Assembly (NCBI RefSeq): GCF_001895045.1
Contig: NZ_BDAM01000003.1
Coordinates: 1-64,000, forward strand
Source: Rhodococcus coprophilus NBRC 100603
Lineage (GTDB): Bacteria > Actinomycetota > Actinomycetes > Mycobacteriales > Mycobacteriaceae
Direction: 5' to 3'
Length of the DNA stretch: 64,000 nt
The translations under genes and the position numbers were made by a program. Under the pieces are notes generated by a model. The model was not told the DNA's origin. It did not search any database and was given only the letters and a program-made list of their open reading frames with translations. Each line of letters begins with the position of its first letter. The first letter of the stretch is position 1. Of this stretch, positions 21,983 through 31,356 are shown piece after piece.

Positions 21983-22585
21983 TCAGCCGGGTAGCCGTCC
22001 GAATCCGACCACCGCATCGTCGGCTGCCCAGTCGACGGTGTGGACTCGGATCTTCCCGAACTCGTTGCCGCCCACGGTGGTCGCGGTCTCGCCGTCGACC
22101 GCGACGACGATATTGGTGTGTTCGCGCTGCCCGAATCCGAGCGAGCTGTGGTAGAGCACCACGTCACCCACGCTCGGGCGGTAGCCGGATCCTGCCGGTT
22201 CGAAACGGCCGGTCGATTCGTAGTACTCCCCGAGCGTGTAGACCCCCGGGATGCGCCAGTGTCCGGAATGCGGATTCGACAGGGGCACACCGGCTTCGCG
22301 CATGATCCAGCTTACGAAGTCCGCGCACCACGGTTCCCTGATGCCTTCGGAATAGAAGGTCCCGGGTCGCTGCTCGCGGTGCTGATCCTCGAGCAGTTCG
22401 ACGATCTGCACCTGCGTCGGAGACAACGCCGACGTGTCCACATCCGGGAACGACGCACTGTCCCAGGGGAACAACCGGTTCGGGGCGAGCCACCACACCG
22501 ATGCGGCGACGAGCGCAACCGCGAGCACGACGGCTGTCGTGACGAGCGTGGCCGGCCGGCGCGTGACGGAGCGATCAGGGTTCAT
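21983..22585 (-). CDS. Membrane-anchored CHAP-domain protein
   Basis: This 200-residue protein has one N-terminal membrane segment (LVTTAVVLAVALVAASVWWLA, residues 13-33), then an extracytoplasmic CHAP (NlpC/P60-like) domain. The catalytic cysteine is in EPWCADFVSWIM and the histidine in EHTNIVVAVDG; the PSVGDVVLY strand is typical. CHAP enzymes cut peptidoglycan peptides or amide bonds. Start ATG 22585 is preferred because the extension to 22648 overlaps the ribonuclease gene. It overlaps the upstream RNB gene by 11 bp and is probably co-transcribed with it. Convergent with pip. Confidence 0.85.
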   Translation of the reverse strand: MNPDRSVTRRPATLVTTAVVLAVALVAASVWWLAPNRLFPWDSASFPDVDTSALSPTQVQIVELLEDQHREQRPGTFYSEGIREPWCADFVSWIMREAGVPLSNPHSGHWRIPGVYTLGEYYESTGRFEPAGSGYRPSVGDVVLYHSSLGFGQREHTNIVVAVDGETATTVGGNEFGKIRVHTVDWAADDAVVGFGRLPG

Positions 22586-23981
22586 GGGCGAACTGCACTG
22601 TGCGCGACTGCGGGTCGGAGAGCACCAGGCGGACCGTGATGCGCTCACTTTCCGCTGGGGCGCCGGCGCACGCCCCGATCACCGTCTCGGACGGAACGAA
22701 TATCTCGGCATCGCGCCGCTCGGTGGCACCTCGCAGGACGGTGGCCTCGAAGGTCTCCCCCACACGCGACGACAGCACGACGGCCTCCGAGAGGTCGATG
22801 CACGCGCGCCCGACCTTGCCCGCAAGCGAATCGGACGACGACATGATCTTCGGTAGCGAGCCGAGCATGTCCCGCACGTCGCCGGGCACCGCCGCACCCG
22901 ACGACACGGCAAGGCACACCTCCGTGGCGTAGCGGTCGGACAACCGGCGCAGTGGTGCCGTGACGTGCGCGTACGGTGCACCGATCGCGCCGTGCACGGT
23001 GAGTTCCGGCAGTTCTCCGTCGAAAGCGACGTACGACGCGCCGCGGAGCAGGGTCGGCGCCTCGCTCATCAGCACGAGGGTGGTCGGCAGGTTCGCGTCG
23101 AGACCGGCAAGGAAGGCGCCCACCGACATCTCGGCGGGCCACTCGACGCCCAGCGACCGGGCGGTGCGGCGCAGGGAGGCGACCGCATCAGGGTCGGCCG
23201 GCGGCAACGTACGCAGCAAGCCGATCTCCGCGTCGATCATGATGTTCGCCGCGCACATGCCGGTCAGCAGCGACACCTGCGAATTCCAGTCGTCCGCTTC
23301 GGTGCGCGGTTCGATCTCGAGTCGCCAGCCGTCGCCGTCGGCGACCACATCCTGTTCGGGCAAGCGGAGTTCGATCGCACCGCGTTCCCGGGCCGCTGCC
23401 TCGCGTAACCGGCCGAACTCGGGCAATGCCGCGATCGATGGATGGAGGGTGCCCGCCTCCGCATCGCGCTGCACCCCGGCGTAGGCGAGGCGTGCGACCG
23501 AACGCACCCGGGCACGCGAGACGGACACCGCCGCGGGTTCGGCGCGTTCGTCCATCTCGATTCGCCACAACACCGCCGGCCGCACCTCGTCGGGGAGCAG
23601 GCTGGCCGTTCCCTCCGACAACTCCCGCGGGTGCAACGGGATCGAGCCGTCGGGCAGATAGAACGTCTGGGCGCGGCGGTGCGTCTCCCGATCGAGAGCG
23701 CCACCGGGCTCGACGACTGCGTACACATCGGCGATCGCGTAGTGCAGGACGAAACCGGTGTCGGTGCGCTCGAGATGGAGGGCCTGATCGAGATCCATCG
23801 ACCCGGGCGGGTCGAGTGTCACCAGAGGCAGATCAGTGCGGTCCTCGCGCAGCGACGCGAATCGGTCCGTTGCCGCCCGCGCTTCCGCGAGAGCGTCTTC
23901 GGGGAAATCGTCGACGAGGTCGAATTCTGCTCGCACACCGGCGAAATCGATCTCCGGTGCGACGACGACGGGTCTGGTCAC
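22575..23981 (-). CDS. RNB-domain exoribonuclease (RNase II/R family)
   Basis: This protein of about 468 residues has the RNB catalytic signature DPPGSMDLDQALHLE, holding the metal-binding aspartates, then HYAIADVYAVVEPGG, FYLPDGSIPLHPRELSEG and the late APLRRLSDRYATEV segment. It has no clear S1 domain, so it is shorter than RNase II/R and belongs to the compact actinobacterial RNB group. It degrades RNA from the 3' end. The start is uncertain: GTG 23981 follows GAGGAG at 13 nt, while ATG 24032 would overlap the preceding gene. CHAP gene downstream. Confidence 0.88.
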   Translation of the reverse strand: MTRPVVVAPEIDFAGVRAEFDLVDDFPEDALAEARAATDRFASLREDRTDLPLVTLDPPGSMDLDQALHLERTDTGFVLHYAIADVYAVVEPGGALDRETHRRAQTFYLPDGSIPLHPRELSEGTASLLPDEVRPAVLWRIEMDERAEPAAVSVSRARVRSVARLAYAGVQRDAEAGTLHPSIAALPEFGRLREAAARERGAIELRLPEQDVVADGDGWRLEIEPRTEADDWNSQVSLLTGMCAANIMIDAEIGLLRTLPPADPDAVASLRRTARSLGVEWPAEMSVGAFLAGLDANLPTTLVLMSEAPTLLRGASYVAFDGELPELTVHGAIGAPYAHVTAPLRRLSDRYATEVCLAVSSGAAVPGDVRDMLGSLPKIMSSSDSLAGKVGRACIDLSEAVVLSSRVGETFEATVLRGATERRDAEIFVPSETVIGACAGAPAESERITVRLVLSDPQSRTVQFAHEP

Positions 23982-24006
23982 CAAGGCCGTGGCGCTCCTC
24001 GCACGG

Positions 24007-24186
24007 TCAGTTGTTCCATTCCTCGTCGGCATCGTCGGCGGCCTTGTTGCGGGCCGCGGCGATTTCGAGGGCACGCATCGCGGTCTCCCGGTCAGGGTAG
24101 GGACCCATGCGATTGAGAGCGTTGGGGTCTTTGCCCTGGGTCACCTTGCCGGTCTTCACGTCGAAATACCAACCGTCGTCACTCAT
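24007..24186 (-). CDS. Small SPOR-like conserved protein
   Basis: This 59-residue protein (MSDDGWYFDVKTGKVTQGKD...) has the pattern of small actinobacterial proteins often annotated as SPOR-domain or mis-annotated as aminopeptidase: WYFDVKTGKVTQG, then GPYPDRETAMRALE, then an acidic tail. The RETA.RAL helix resembles a half SPOR repeat, which in larger proteins binds peptidoglycan; no signal peptide is present here. Start ATG 24186 gives the conserved N terminus. Lies 25 bp upstream of the RNB gene and probably shares its transcript. Confidence 0.75.
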   Translation of the reverse strand: MSDDGWYFDVKTGKVTQGKDPNALNRMGPYPDRETAMRALEIAAARNKAADDADEEWNN

Positions 24187-24316
24187 GACCCCAGTCTGCC
24201 CGAAGTGCGCCGCGATACCCGGTATATCGGGCGCGGTTTCGGCGAAACTCGGGCTCGCCGGGGACTGGTAGCGTCTGCGCGACGCCAAGATCGTCACATA
24301 CCGAAGGAGATCACAT

Positions 24317-24409
24317 ATGTCGTACATCCTTTTCGATGCACTGCTGCCCTACGTCGGCCCCGAAGCCGCTTCGTACTGGGCTCACCTGCTGGTCGTCGGA
24401 CCGCTCTGA
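24317..24409 (+). CDS. Candidate 30-residue small protein
   Basis: A short reading frame encodes MSYILFDALLPYVGPEAASY followed by ten more residues. It is preceded by a strong Shine-Dalgarno (GAAGGAGA, 24303-24310) with 6-nt spacing. The peptide is hydrophobic and aromatic, without charge clusters, so it might associate with the membrane. It lies between the divergent SPOR-like gene and the convergent RNase P RNA gene, and a hairpin follows 11 bp after the stop. No homologue is recognised; reality rests on the ribosome site and local layout. Confidence 0.5.
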   Translation: MSYILFDALLPYVGPEAASYWAHLLVVGPL

Positions 24410-24420
24410 CCCGCAGGGTC

Positions 24421-24442
24421 GCGCCGGCGAATCCGCCGGCGC
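24421..24442. terminator. Hairpin between small ORF and rnpB
   Basis: A perfect 9-bp GC stem (24421-24429 with 24434-24442) has loop AATC. It lies downstream of both the small reading frame and the convergent rnpB, so it could stop both. Confidence 0.6.
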
Positions 24443-24473
24443 GGCCGGTGATCGAACGGGAACAGGAACCGCA

Positions 24474-24894
<421 letters not shown>

Positions 24895-24996
24895 GGACAG
24901 CGTAGCGCCTCCCCCGGTTCCGGCCGCACAGACCCTTCCCGTCGACCCTTCGGGAGCGACCCGATCAGCCGCACAGCCTGCACCCGGAGCATTACC

Positions 24997-25521
24997 GTGA
25001 ACGCCATGACTCGCTATGTCGCCCTGCTGCGCGGGATCAACGTCGGCGGAATCCGGATCAGGATGGCCGATCTGGCCGAGGTGTTCTCCGCGGCCGGACA
25101 TCGCGACGTCCGCACCGTTCTCGCGTCGGGGAATGTGCTGTTCGACTCCGACGACGACGCCACGGCACTCGAAGCCGCCCTAGAAGCCGCGCTGACCGAC
25201 CGTTTCGGCTACGACGCCTACACTTTCGTCGTCGAACAGTCGCGGGTCGCGGACCTGGTCGCCGCCTACCCGTTCGACGATCGTGACGACCACCATTCCT
25301 ACGTGGTCTTCGTGTCCGATCCCGGTGTGCTCGACGCACTGGCGGGCGCCGAGAGCCTCGGCGACGGGGTCGAACGCGTACAGCGGGGAGACGGCGTCCT
25401 GTACTGGCAGGTCGAAAAGGGACGCACGCTCGACAGTAATGTGGGCAAGCGAAGCGGGGACGGCCGCTACAAGTCCGTCACCACTGCTCGGAATCTGAAA
25501 ACCCTCCGCAAGCTTCTGTGA
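24997..25521 (+). CDS. DUF1697 family protein
   Basis: This 174-residue protein shows the DUF1697 pattern: TRYVALLRGINVGG at the N terminus, MADLAEVFSAAGHRDVRTVLASGNVLF, and the C-terminal SRSGDGRYKSVTTARN-like end KRSGDGRYKSVTTARNLKTL. Family members are widespread soluble proteins without a proven role. The GTG start at 24997 follows GGAG (24987-24990) with a 6-nt gap; ATG 25006 is the alternative. It stands alone between the divergent rnpB and the lipase gene. Confidence 0.88.
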   Translation: MNAMTRYVALLRGINVGGIRIRMADLAEVFSAAGHRDVRTVLASGNVLFDSDDDATALEAALEAALTDRFGYDAYTFVVEQSRVADLVAAYPFDDRDDHHSYVVFVSDPGVLDALAGAESLGDGVERVQRGDGVLYWQVEKGRTLDSNVGKRSGDGRYKSVTTARNLKTLRKLL

Positions 25522-25624
25522 CTTCTCACCACAAGCCAGCTCTACCCCCGGCACCCCCATAAGTCCGATTACCCTCCGCGGTGGCCGCGGACGCGGCAAC
25601 CCATTTCGGACTCGAAGGATGTAC

Positions 25625-26890
25625 ATGCGGATTGCCGCAGGACTGCTCGCCGCAGCCGCCGTTTCAGGACTTGTCCTCACTGTGCCCGCTACGGCAACCG
25701 CCCAGCCGGTTCCGCCCGGCAGCACCGCGCCGGCCGACGACTTCTACGCCACCCCCGACCTGGGATCCGGGTCCCCCGGCGACGTCGTGCGTACCGCTCC
25801 GTCGGTCGCCGCGATCATCCCCGGCACCCCCGCAATACTCGACGCGTCGGTGACCCGCGTGATGTATCGCAGCGAGAGCGCTACCGGCACGCCCGTCGCC
25901 GTCGTCGGCACCGTGCTCGTGCCCTCGTTGCCATGGTCGGGCGACGGCCCCCGCCCGACGGTCGTGGTCGGTCCCGGCACCCAGGGCATGGGCGACCAGT
26001 GCGCCCCCTCCAAACTGATGACCTTCGGGCAGGAGTACGAGCACCTGCAGATCGGCCCGCTCCTCGCGCGCGGCTACGCAGTCGCCGTCACCGATTACGA
26101 GGGACTCGGCACCGCCGGCGTCCACCCCTATCTCAACCGGGCCTCGCAGGGCCACGCGATGCTCGACCTCGCCCGCGCCACCCGGTCGCTCGGAGAACTC
26201 GGCGTCGACGAGGGCGGCCCGATCGCGTTCTGGGGCTACTCCCAGGGCGGCATGGCCGCGGCCTCGGCCGCCGAACTCGCCTCCACCTACGCCCCGGAAC
26301 TGCCGGTCGCCGGCTCGGTCGCGGGATCGCCGCCCGCGTCGCTGAGGGATCTGGCGGTCGCCGGCGACGGTTCGTTCCTGTCCGGCGGCATCGGATGGGT
26401 GGTCAACGGGTTCATCGCCGCGTACCCGGAACATGCCGACGAGATGCTGAGCGTGTTCAATCCGGCGGGGATCGACATTCTCGCCCGCGCCGAACGCTCG
26501 TGCGTGTTCGACGCCCCGTTGCTGGACCCGTTCTCCTCGACGACCCGGTACACCGCCGACGGCCGCCCCATCGTCGAGTATCTCTCCGACGAGCCGTGGG
26601 CTTCGCTCGTCGCCGAACAGGAACTCGGCAATCGGACTCCGTCCGCCCCCGTCTTCGTGGCACAGGCCACCGGCGACGACTTCGTTCTCGTCTCCGGCGT
26701 CGACACAATGGTCGGCAAGTGGTGTGCAGCCGGAGCGACCGTCACCTACCAGCGGTACGACGTGCCTCCGATGCTCACCAAGACCGGTTTCGGTCACGTC
26801 GTCGGGCTCTTCCCGGCTCTGGTAGAGGGCATCGACTGGCTCGATCAGCGGTTTGCCGGGGCGCCTGCCGCGTCGAACTGCACCCCCTGA
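25625..26890 (+). CDS. Secreted lipase, LIP family
   Basis: This 421-residue precursor has a signal peptide (MRIAAGLLAAAAVSGLVLTV... cut after ATA). The alpha/beta-hydrolase of the secretory LIP family has YEGLGTAGVHPYLNR, the nucleophile elbow GYSQGG (with AAASAAELA), a family-specific cap region and the C-terminal GFGHVVG segment holding the histidine. Such enzymes release fatty acids from triacylglycerols and related esters. ATG 25625 is preferred because AAGGA (25615-25619) has a proper 5-nt gap to it; ATG 25619 overlaps that site. An isolated gene ended by a hairpin 65 bp downstream. Confidence 0.92.
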   Translation: MRIAAGLLAAAAVSGLVLTVPATATAQPVPPGSTAPADDFYATPDLGSGSPGDVVRTAPSVAAIIPGTPAILDASVTRVMYRSESATGTPVAVVGTVLVPSLPWSGDGPRPTVVVGPGTQGMGDQCAPSKLMTFGQEYEHLQIGPLLARGYAVAVTDYEGLGTAGVHPYLNRASQGHAMLDLARATRSLGELGVDEGGPIAFWGYSQGGMAAASAAELASTYAPELPVAGSVAGSPPASLRDLAVAGDGSFLSGGIGWVVNGFIAAYPEHADEMLSVFNPAGIDILARAERSCVFDAPLLDPFSSTTRYTADGRPIVEYLSDEPWASLVAEQELGNRTPSAPVFVAQATGDDFVLVSGVDTMVGKWCAAGATVTYQRYDVPPMLTKTGFGHVVGLFPALVEGIDWLDQRFAGAPAASNCTP

Positions 26891-26955
26891 GAAAAGTTCG
26901 GGAAAAAGCTCGTGTGATCGGTAACACCCCGCCGATCGCAGCGATACATGATGTG

Positions 26956-27000
26956 AGTGGCCACGCAAGCATCCCCCGACATGCCTGCGCGGCCACTTTT
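26956..27000. terminator. Terminator hairpin with T run
   Basis: The stem pairs 26956-26972 with 26981-26997, with two mismatches, and is followed by TTTT on the plus strand. It lies between the lipase gene and the convergent RNase H/phosphatase gene. Confidence 0.7.
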
Positions 27001-27038
27001 CATTCCTGTACCGGGACGTCGGATGCCGACGTCGAATG

Positions 27039-28175
27039 TCACAGATGCGAGGTGTCGTTGACCAGTCGCACCGAGGACCCGCCGTCCGGGTAGAACTCCG
27101 CGATGCTCAGCGACGCAAGATCGAGATGCAGGCGGTAGAGCAGGGACGGACCCGAATCCAGCGCAAGGCGCAGGAACGTCTTGATCGGGGTGACATGCGA
27201 GACGACCAGCACCGTGGCACCACCGAACTCGGCGACGAGATCATCTCGCACGCCGACGATCCGGGCGTGCACCTCGTCGAAACTCTCCCCACCGGGCGGA
27301 CGCACCGAGGTGTCACCGAGCCACGCGCGATGGATGTCCGGGTCGCGTTCGGCTGCTTCGCCGAACGTGAGGCCCTCCCACTGCCCGAAGTCGGTTTCGA
27401 TGAGACCGCTGTGCACCGTCACCGGCAGGTCCAGCGCATCGGCGACCGCGGTGGCGGTTTCGCGGGTGCGCCCGAGTGGTGACGACACCACGGCGGCGAC
27501 GCCTCCGCGCGCCCCGATCCGACGAGCAGCGGCCGTGGCCTGGTCCCGGCCGAGTTCGGTGAGAGGCGGATTGCCCCGACCGGAGTACCGGCGTTCCACC
27601 GACAGCGGAGTCTGGCCGTGCCGCAGGAGCAGCAGGCGAGTCGGCGAACCCGTTGCCCCGGTCCAGCCCGGCGACGGCGTCGCGGGTGTGGCGGGGACCG
27701 GCGGCGACGACTCTGCCGGGACCGGCGACTCCGCGGCGGCAGGTGCGTCCGTTCCGGCGACGAGCGCTTCGGCAGCAGCGTCCATGGCCACGTTCGCGAG
27801 ACGATCGGCGTACGCGTTCTCGGCGCGGGGAATCCACGTGTATTCGACTCGGCGGAACCTCGAAGCCACGTCCCGCGCTGCCGCCGCGAGCGGAATCATG
27901 TCGGGATGCTTGACTTTCCAGCGCCCCGACATCTGCTCCACGACGAGCTTGGAATCCATGCGGACGTCCGCTTCGTCCGCTCCGAGTTCCGCGGCGGCGG
28001 TCAGCCCGGCGATCAGTCCCCGGTATTCGGCGACATTGTTGGTGGCCCGCCCGATGCTCGCGTGCCGCTCGGCGAGAACGGTCCGGTGGTCGCCGTCGAA
28101 CACGACCGCTCCGTAGCCGGCCGGCCCCGGGTTACCTCTCGAGCCGCCGTCCGCTTCGACGACGACCCGGGTCAC
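27039..28175 (-). CDS. Bifunctional RNase HI / histidine acid phosphatase (Rv2228c-like)
   Basis: This 378-residue fusion begins with an RNase HI domain: VVEADGGSRGNPGPAGYG, NNVAEYRGLIAGL, RMDSKLVVEQM and ENAYADRLAN carry the catalytic acidic residues. A Pro/Ala-rich linker follows (about residues 140-170). The second part is a phosphoglycerate-mutase-type phosphatase with LLLLRHGQTPLSV and VLVVSHVTPIK. In M. tuberculosis the same fusion (Rv2228c) has RNase H and alpha-ribazole phosphatase (CobC) activity. The GTG start overlaps the stop of the zinc-ribbon gene (GTGA), so these genes are coupled. The in-frame extension to 28415 is antisense noise. Confidence 0.93.
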   Translation of the reverse strand: MTRVVVEADGGSRGNPGPAGYGAVVFDGDHRTVLAERHASIGRATNNVAEYRGLIAGLTAAAELGADEADVRMDSKLVVEQMSGRWKVKHPDMIPLAAAARDVASRFRRVEYTWIPRAENAYADRLANVAMDAAAEALVAGTDAPAAAESPVPAESSPPVPATPATPSPGWTGATGSPTRLLLLRHGQTPLSVERRYSGRGNPPLTELGRDQATAAARRIGARGGVAAVVSSPLGRTRETATAVADALDLPVTVHSGLIETDFGQWEGLTFGEAAERDPDIHRAWLGDTSVRPPGGESFDEVHARIVGVRDDLVAEFGGATVLVVSHVTPIKTFLRLALDSGPSLLYRLHLDLASLSIAEFYPDGGSSVRLVNDTSHL

Positions 28176-28909
28176 AGTCCGGATTCCTTGGTGCGCACCA
28201 AGATCGAGTTGCACTCGGGGCAGCGCACGAGCGCGTCGGCGGGTGCGGACGCGATCCGGGCGATCTCGCCGCGGTCGAGCTCGAGACGGCACGCTCCACA
28301 GCGACGCCCCTGCAGCAATGCCGCACCGATCCCGGTCTGTTCGCGCTGCTTCTCGTACAACGCGACGAGATCCTCGGGCAGCACTGCGATCAGCGCCGCG
28401 CGGTCGCTCCGGCACCGCTGTTCCGCCACGTCGATGTCGGCGAGAGCCTCGTCCCGGGCGCGGGTCGCGTCGGCGAGCTGGTCGTCGATCTGCGACACCT
28501 GCGCCCCGGCGTGATCGTGATCGCCCTTCGACGCCTCGCGGCGTTCCATCACCTCGAGCAGGTCGTCCTCGAGCGCACCCTGGCGCCGTTCGAGGCTTCC
28601 CAGTTCGTGCTGCAGTTCCGTGAGCTGCTTCGAGCCGACCGACCCGCTCTCGAGCATCGTCCGATCACGCTGGGCGCGCATGCGCACCGCTTCGATCTCA
28701 CCCTCGAGCTTGCGGATGTCGCGGTCGAGGTCGTCCATGATGATCTCGACAGCCACGGCCGCATCCTTGCGCGCATTGCGGTCGGACTGGAGCCGGTCCA
28801 CCGTCTGCTGTTCGGGCAGCGTACGACGGCGGTGCGCATGGCGATTCAGCTCGGCGTCCACGGCGGCGAGAGACAGAAGCTTGGCCTGCACTGCGGATTC
28901 GACGTTCAC
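28172..28909 (-). CDS. Coiled-coil zinc-ribbon protein (Rv2229c-like)
   Basis: This 245-residue protein is mostly alpha-helical coiled coil (about residues 5-190, rich in Glu, Arg, Leu, Gln). It ends in a C4 zinc ribbon: CGACRLELDRGE and, 20 residues on, CPECNSILVR. It belongs to the actinobacterial CT398-like/DUF164 family, related to flagellar-chaperone-like zinc-ribbon proteins, with no settled function. Position between Nif3 and the RNase H fusion matches Rv2229c. The start ATG 28909 gives MNVESAVQAKL. Downstream gene overlaps by 4 bp; probably one three-gene operon. Confidence 0.9.
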   Translation of the reverse strand: MNVESAVQAKLLSLAAVDAELNRHAHRRRTLPEQQTVDRLQSDRNARKDAAVAVEIIMDDLDRDIRKLEGEIEAVRMRAQRDRTMLESGSVGSKQLTELQHELGSLERRQGALEDDLLEVMERREASKGDHDHAGAQVSQIDDQLADATRARDEALADIDVAEQRCRSDRAALIAVLPEDLVALYEKQREQTGIGAALLQGRRCGACRLELDRGEIARIASAPADALVRCPECNSILVRTKESGL

Positions 28910-28984
28910 TCGGGTGGTTCCTGCTTTCGGTGGGGCATCGATGGGCGGGGATGACGGACAGCCCCGGAGACGGGTCGTAGCTGA

Positions 28985-30130
28985 TTACGGTACCGCGCGC
29001 ACCGCCGCGGTCGTCCACGGATCGGTCCGCAGCAGGCTCACCCGCGTCTCCCAGCCGTCACGAGCCGCGAACGACGCGTCGAGAACCTCCTGTGCCTGGG
29101 CACACCACGGATACTCGCTCGCCCAGTGCGCGACGTCGACGAGCGCAGGTCCACCCGCACGCAGATGCTCGTCGGCCGGATGGTGTCGCAGGTCGGCGGT
29201 CAGGTACGCGTCCACGCCCAGCGCCGCAGCCGTATCGAGGAACGAGTCGCCCGACCCTCCGCACACCGCGACGGTCCGGATCGGGCGTTCCGGGTCGCCC
29301 GCGGCGCGCACACCCCACACGGTTGCGGGCAGTGCCGCCGCCACCGATTCGGCGAACTCGGCAAGCGTCACCGTCTCGGGAAGCTCCCCCACTCGTCCCA
29401 GCCCGCGAGCACTGGGCAGTTCGGCGAGTTCGAGCACGTCGAAAGCAGGTTCCTCGTACGGATGCGCGGTGCGCAGAGCCGCGAGCACCCGGGAGCGGGA
29501 CCGGCGCGGCGCGATCACCTCGATGCGGGCTTCTTCGACGCGTTCGAGTTCACCGAGTTCTCCGACGGTGGGGTCGGCAGCTCCGCCGGGACGGAACTGA
29601 CCGGTTCCCGAGGTGGTCCAGGAGCATTCCGTGTAGTTGCCGAGCGCTCCCGCCCCTGCATCGAACAGGGCTTGCCGGACGGTGTCGGCGGAGTCGGACG
29701 GCACCATCACCACCCATTTGTCGGTGGCAGCCTCGGGCTTGGGCTCGAGCGGTCGCAGGCCGGTGAGTCCGAGCGCGTCGGCCAGAGCGTCGGATACGCC
29801 CGGATTCGCACGGTCGGCGTTGGTGTGGGCGGTGAACAGTGCGCATCCGCCGCGGATGAGGCGATGGATCAGCGCGCCCTTCGGTGTGTGCGCACCGACC
29901 GTGTCCACCCCGCGCAACAACAACGGATGGTGGACGAGAAGCAACTGCGCGCCCCACTCGAGTGCTTCGTCGACGACCGCCTCGGTCGCGTCGACTGCGA
30001 GCAGCACCTTGCGGACCGGGTCGGCGGGGTCGCCCGCCACCAGTCCGACAGAATCCCATCCCTCGGCGAGCGACGGCGGGTACGCCGTATCGAGTACGTC
30101 GATCACCTCACGCAGCGACGGCGCAGTCAC
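28985..30130 (-). CDS. Nif3-like dinuclear metal centre protein (Rv2230c-like)
   Basis: This 381-residue protein has the Nif3/DUF34 two-lobe architecture with a PII-like insert. Metal ligands are visible in [11 protein letters not shown] (two histidines), [11 protein letters not shown], and the C-terminal [11 protein letters not shown]; the GGSGDSF loop also fits. Nif3 proteins form hexameric rings with two metals per subunit. An NTP-cyclohydrolase-like activity has been suggested, but the function is not settled. First gene of the operon with the zinc-ribbon protein and RNase H/phosphatase. Start at 30130 follows AGGAGG on the minus strand. Confidence 0.92.
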   Translation of the reverse strand: MTAPSLREVIDVLDTAYPPSLAEGWDSVGLVAGDPADPVRKVLLAVDATEAVVDEALEWGAQLLLVHHPLLLRGVDTVGAHTPKGALIHRLIRGGCALFTAHTNADRANPGVSDALADALGLTGLRPLEPKPEAATDKWVVMVPSDSADTVRQALFDAGAGALGNYTECSWTTSGTGQFRPGGAADPTVGELGELERVEEARIEVIAPRRSRSRVLAALRTAHPYEEPAFDVLELAELPSARGLGRVGELPETVTLAEFAESVAAALPATVWGVRAAGDPERPIRTVAVCGGSGDSFLDTAAALGVDAYLTADLRHHPADEHLRAGGPALVDVAHWASEYPWCAQAQEVLDASFAARDGWETRVSLLRTDPWTTAAVRAVP

Positions 30131-30206
30131 GTGTCCTCCTGGGTTGTGGTGGCTGTTCCGATGACCCTACGCGGCACGATTCCGCCGAAGTGGGCACAAT
30201 GTCTGC

Positions 30207-30896
30207 GTGACCATTCTCGTCGAACCACAGCCGCTGCTTCTGCCCGCCCCGGTTGTCCTGTTCGATCTCGACGGAACGCTCACAGACTCCGCGACGGGTG
30301 TGATCAAGGGATTCCTCCACGCCGCCGACACGGTCGGATTCGCCCCTCCCACGGGCAACCTCCACCGGCTGCTGGGTCCACCCATGCGCGACAGCCTCAT
30401 CGAACTCGGACTCGACGAGCACCAGATCGTCGCAGGTATTGCGGCCTACCGCGAGTACTACTCGGCGACCGGCTGGGCCGAGAACGCCGTGTTCGAGGGC
30501 ATGGAACCCCTGCTCGAGACGGTGCGCGACGCGGGCAGCCGGCTCGCGGTGGCCACCTCGAAATCGCAGATGTTCGCCGAGCGCATCCTCGAGCACTTCG
30601 GCCTCGCCTCCTACTTCGAATTCATCGGCGGGGCGAGCGAGGACGGAACGCGCCGCACGAAGTCCGACGTCGTCGCACACAGCCTCGAGGCCCTGGGCAT
30701 CCGGCCCGTCGAGGGCGGCACCACGGGGGTGGTGATGGTCGGCGACCGCGAGCACGACATTCACGGTGCGGGACGCTGGGGCGTCCCGACGGTCTTCGTC
30801 GAATGGGGTTACGGCGACGACATCGAGGCGCAGGCCGCCGCTCGCGTCGCGAGCAGCGTCGACGAATTGCGCGAGGTGCTCACGGGTGGCCGCTGA
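30207..30896 (+). CDS. ptkA: HAD-superfamily phosphatase/kinase, PtkA-like
   Basis: This 229-residue HAD protein has motif I VLFDLDGTLTDS (Asp20, Asp22), motif II VATSKSQ, the lysine region and VMVGDREHDIHGA as motif IV. It overlaps the next gene, a low-molecular-weight tyrosine phosphatase, exactly as ptkA (Rv2232) stands beside ptpA in M. tuberculosis. There PtkA is an unusual HAD-fold tyrosine kinase that phosphorylates PtpA. This protein is shorter and lacks the long disordered N-terminal extension of mycobacterial PtkA, so kinase activity is not assured; a phosphoglycolate-phosphatase-like role is possible. Confidence 0.85.
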   Translation: MTILVEPQPLLLPAPVVLFDLDGTLTDSATGVIKGFLHAADTVGFAPPTGNLHRLLGPPMRDSLIELGLDEHQIVAGIAAYREYYSATGWAENAVFEGMEPLLETVRDAGSRLAVATSKSQMFAERILEHFGLASYFEFIGGASEDGTRRTKSDVVAHSLEALGIRPVEGGTTGVVMVGDREHDIHGAGRWGVPTVFVEWGYGDDIEAQAAARVASSVDELREVLTGGR

Positions 30897-31356
30897 CCGG
30901 GTGCTCCACGTGACGTTCGTCTGCACCGGCAACATCTGCCGGTCTCCGATGGCCGAGAAGATCTTCGCCGAGCACGTACGGCGGGAAGGACTCGACCACC
31001 GGGTACGGGTGAGCAGCGCCGGAACCCACGGCTGGCACATCGGCTCCGAGGCCGACCCGCGGACGAACGCCGTGCTCCAGCGGCACGGATATCCCACCGG
31101 GCACGTCGCGGCAGAACTCGGTCCGTCGCACCTCTCCGCAGACCTCGTCGTGGCGATGACGACCGATCACGATCGGACGCTGGCGCACCTGGGTGTGCCG
31201 GCGGAACGGCGTGTCCTGCTTCGTGCGCTGGACCCGGATGCCGACGGCGATTCGGTGCCCGATCCGTACTACGGTGGGCTCCCCGAGTTCGAGCAGGTCC
31301 GCGGCCAGATCGAGGGTGCGATTCCCGCGCTGCTCGACTGGGTGCGGCGGCAGTGA
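30886..31356 (+). CDS. ptpA: Low-molecular-weight protein tyrosine phosphatase PtpA
   Basis: This 156-residue enzyme has the P-loop C-x5-R-S at the N terminus (VCTGNICRSPMAEK; Cys13, Arg19) and the general-acid motif DPYYGG near residue 127. It removes phosphate from tyrosine. In M. tuberculosis PtpA is secreted into macrophages, but here a housekeeping or physiological role is more likely. The GTG start at 30886 overlaps the HAD gene by 11 bp, and the SURF1 gene overlaps its stop (GTGA), so the three genes are translationally coupled. Confidence 0.96.
   Translation: MAADRVLHVTFVCTGNICRSPMAEKIFAEHVRREGLDHRVRVSSAGTHGWHIGSEADPRTNAVLQRHGYPTGHVAAELGPSHLSADLVVAMTTDHDRTLAHLGVPAERRVLLRALDPDADGDSVPDPYYGGLPEFEQVRGQIEGAIPALLDWVRRQ

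Noticed and set aside
26892-26955. A-rich stretch after the lipase gene
   Set aside because: Looks like a promoter or slippery sequence at first but has no paired elements; the terminator lies after it.
27039-28415. Longer version of the RNase H fusion
   Set aside because: The first 80 codons are antisense of the zinc-ribbon gene; the GTG at 28175 begins the RNase H fold.
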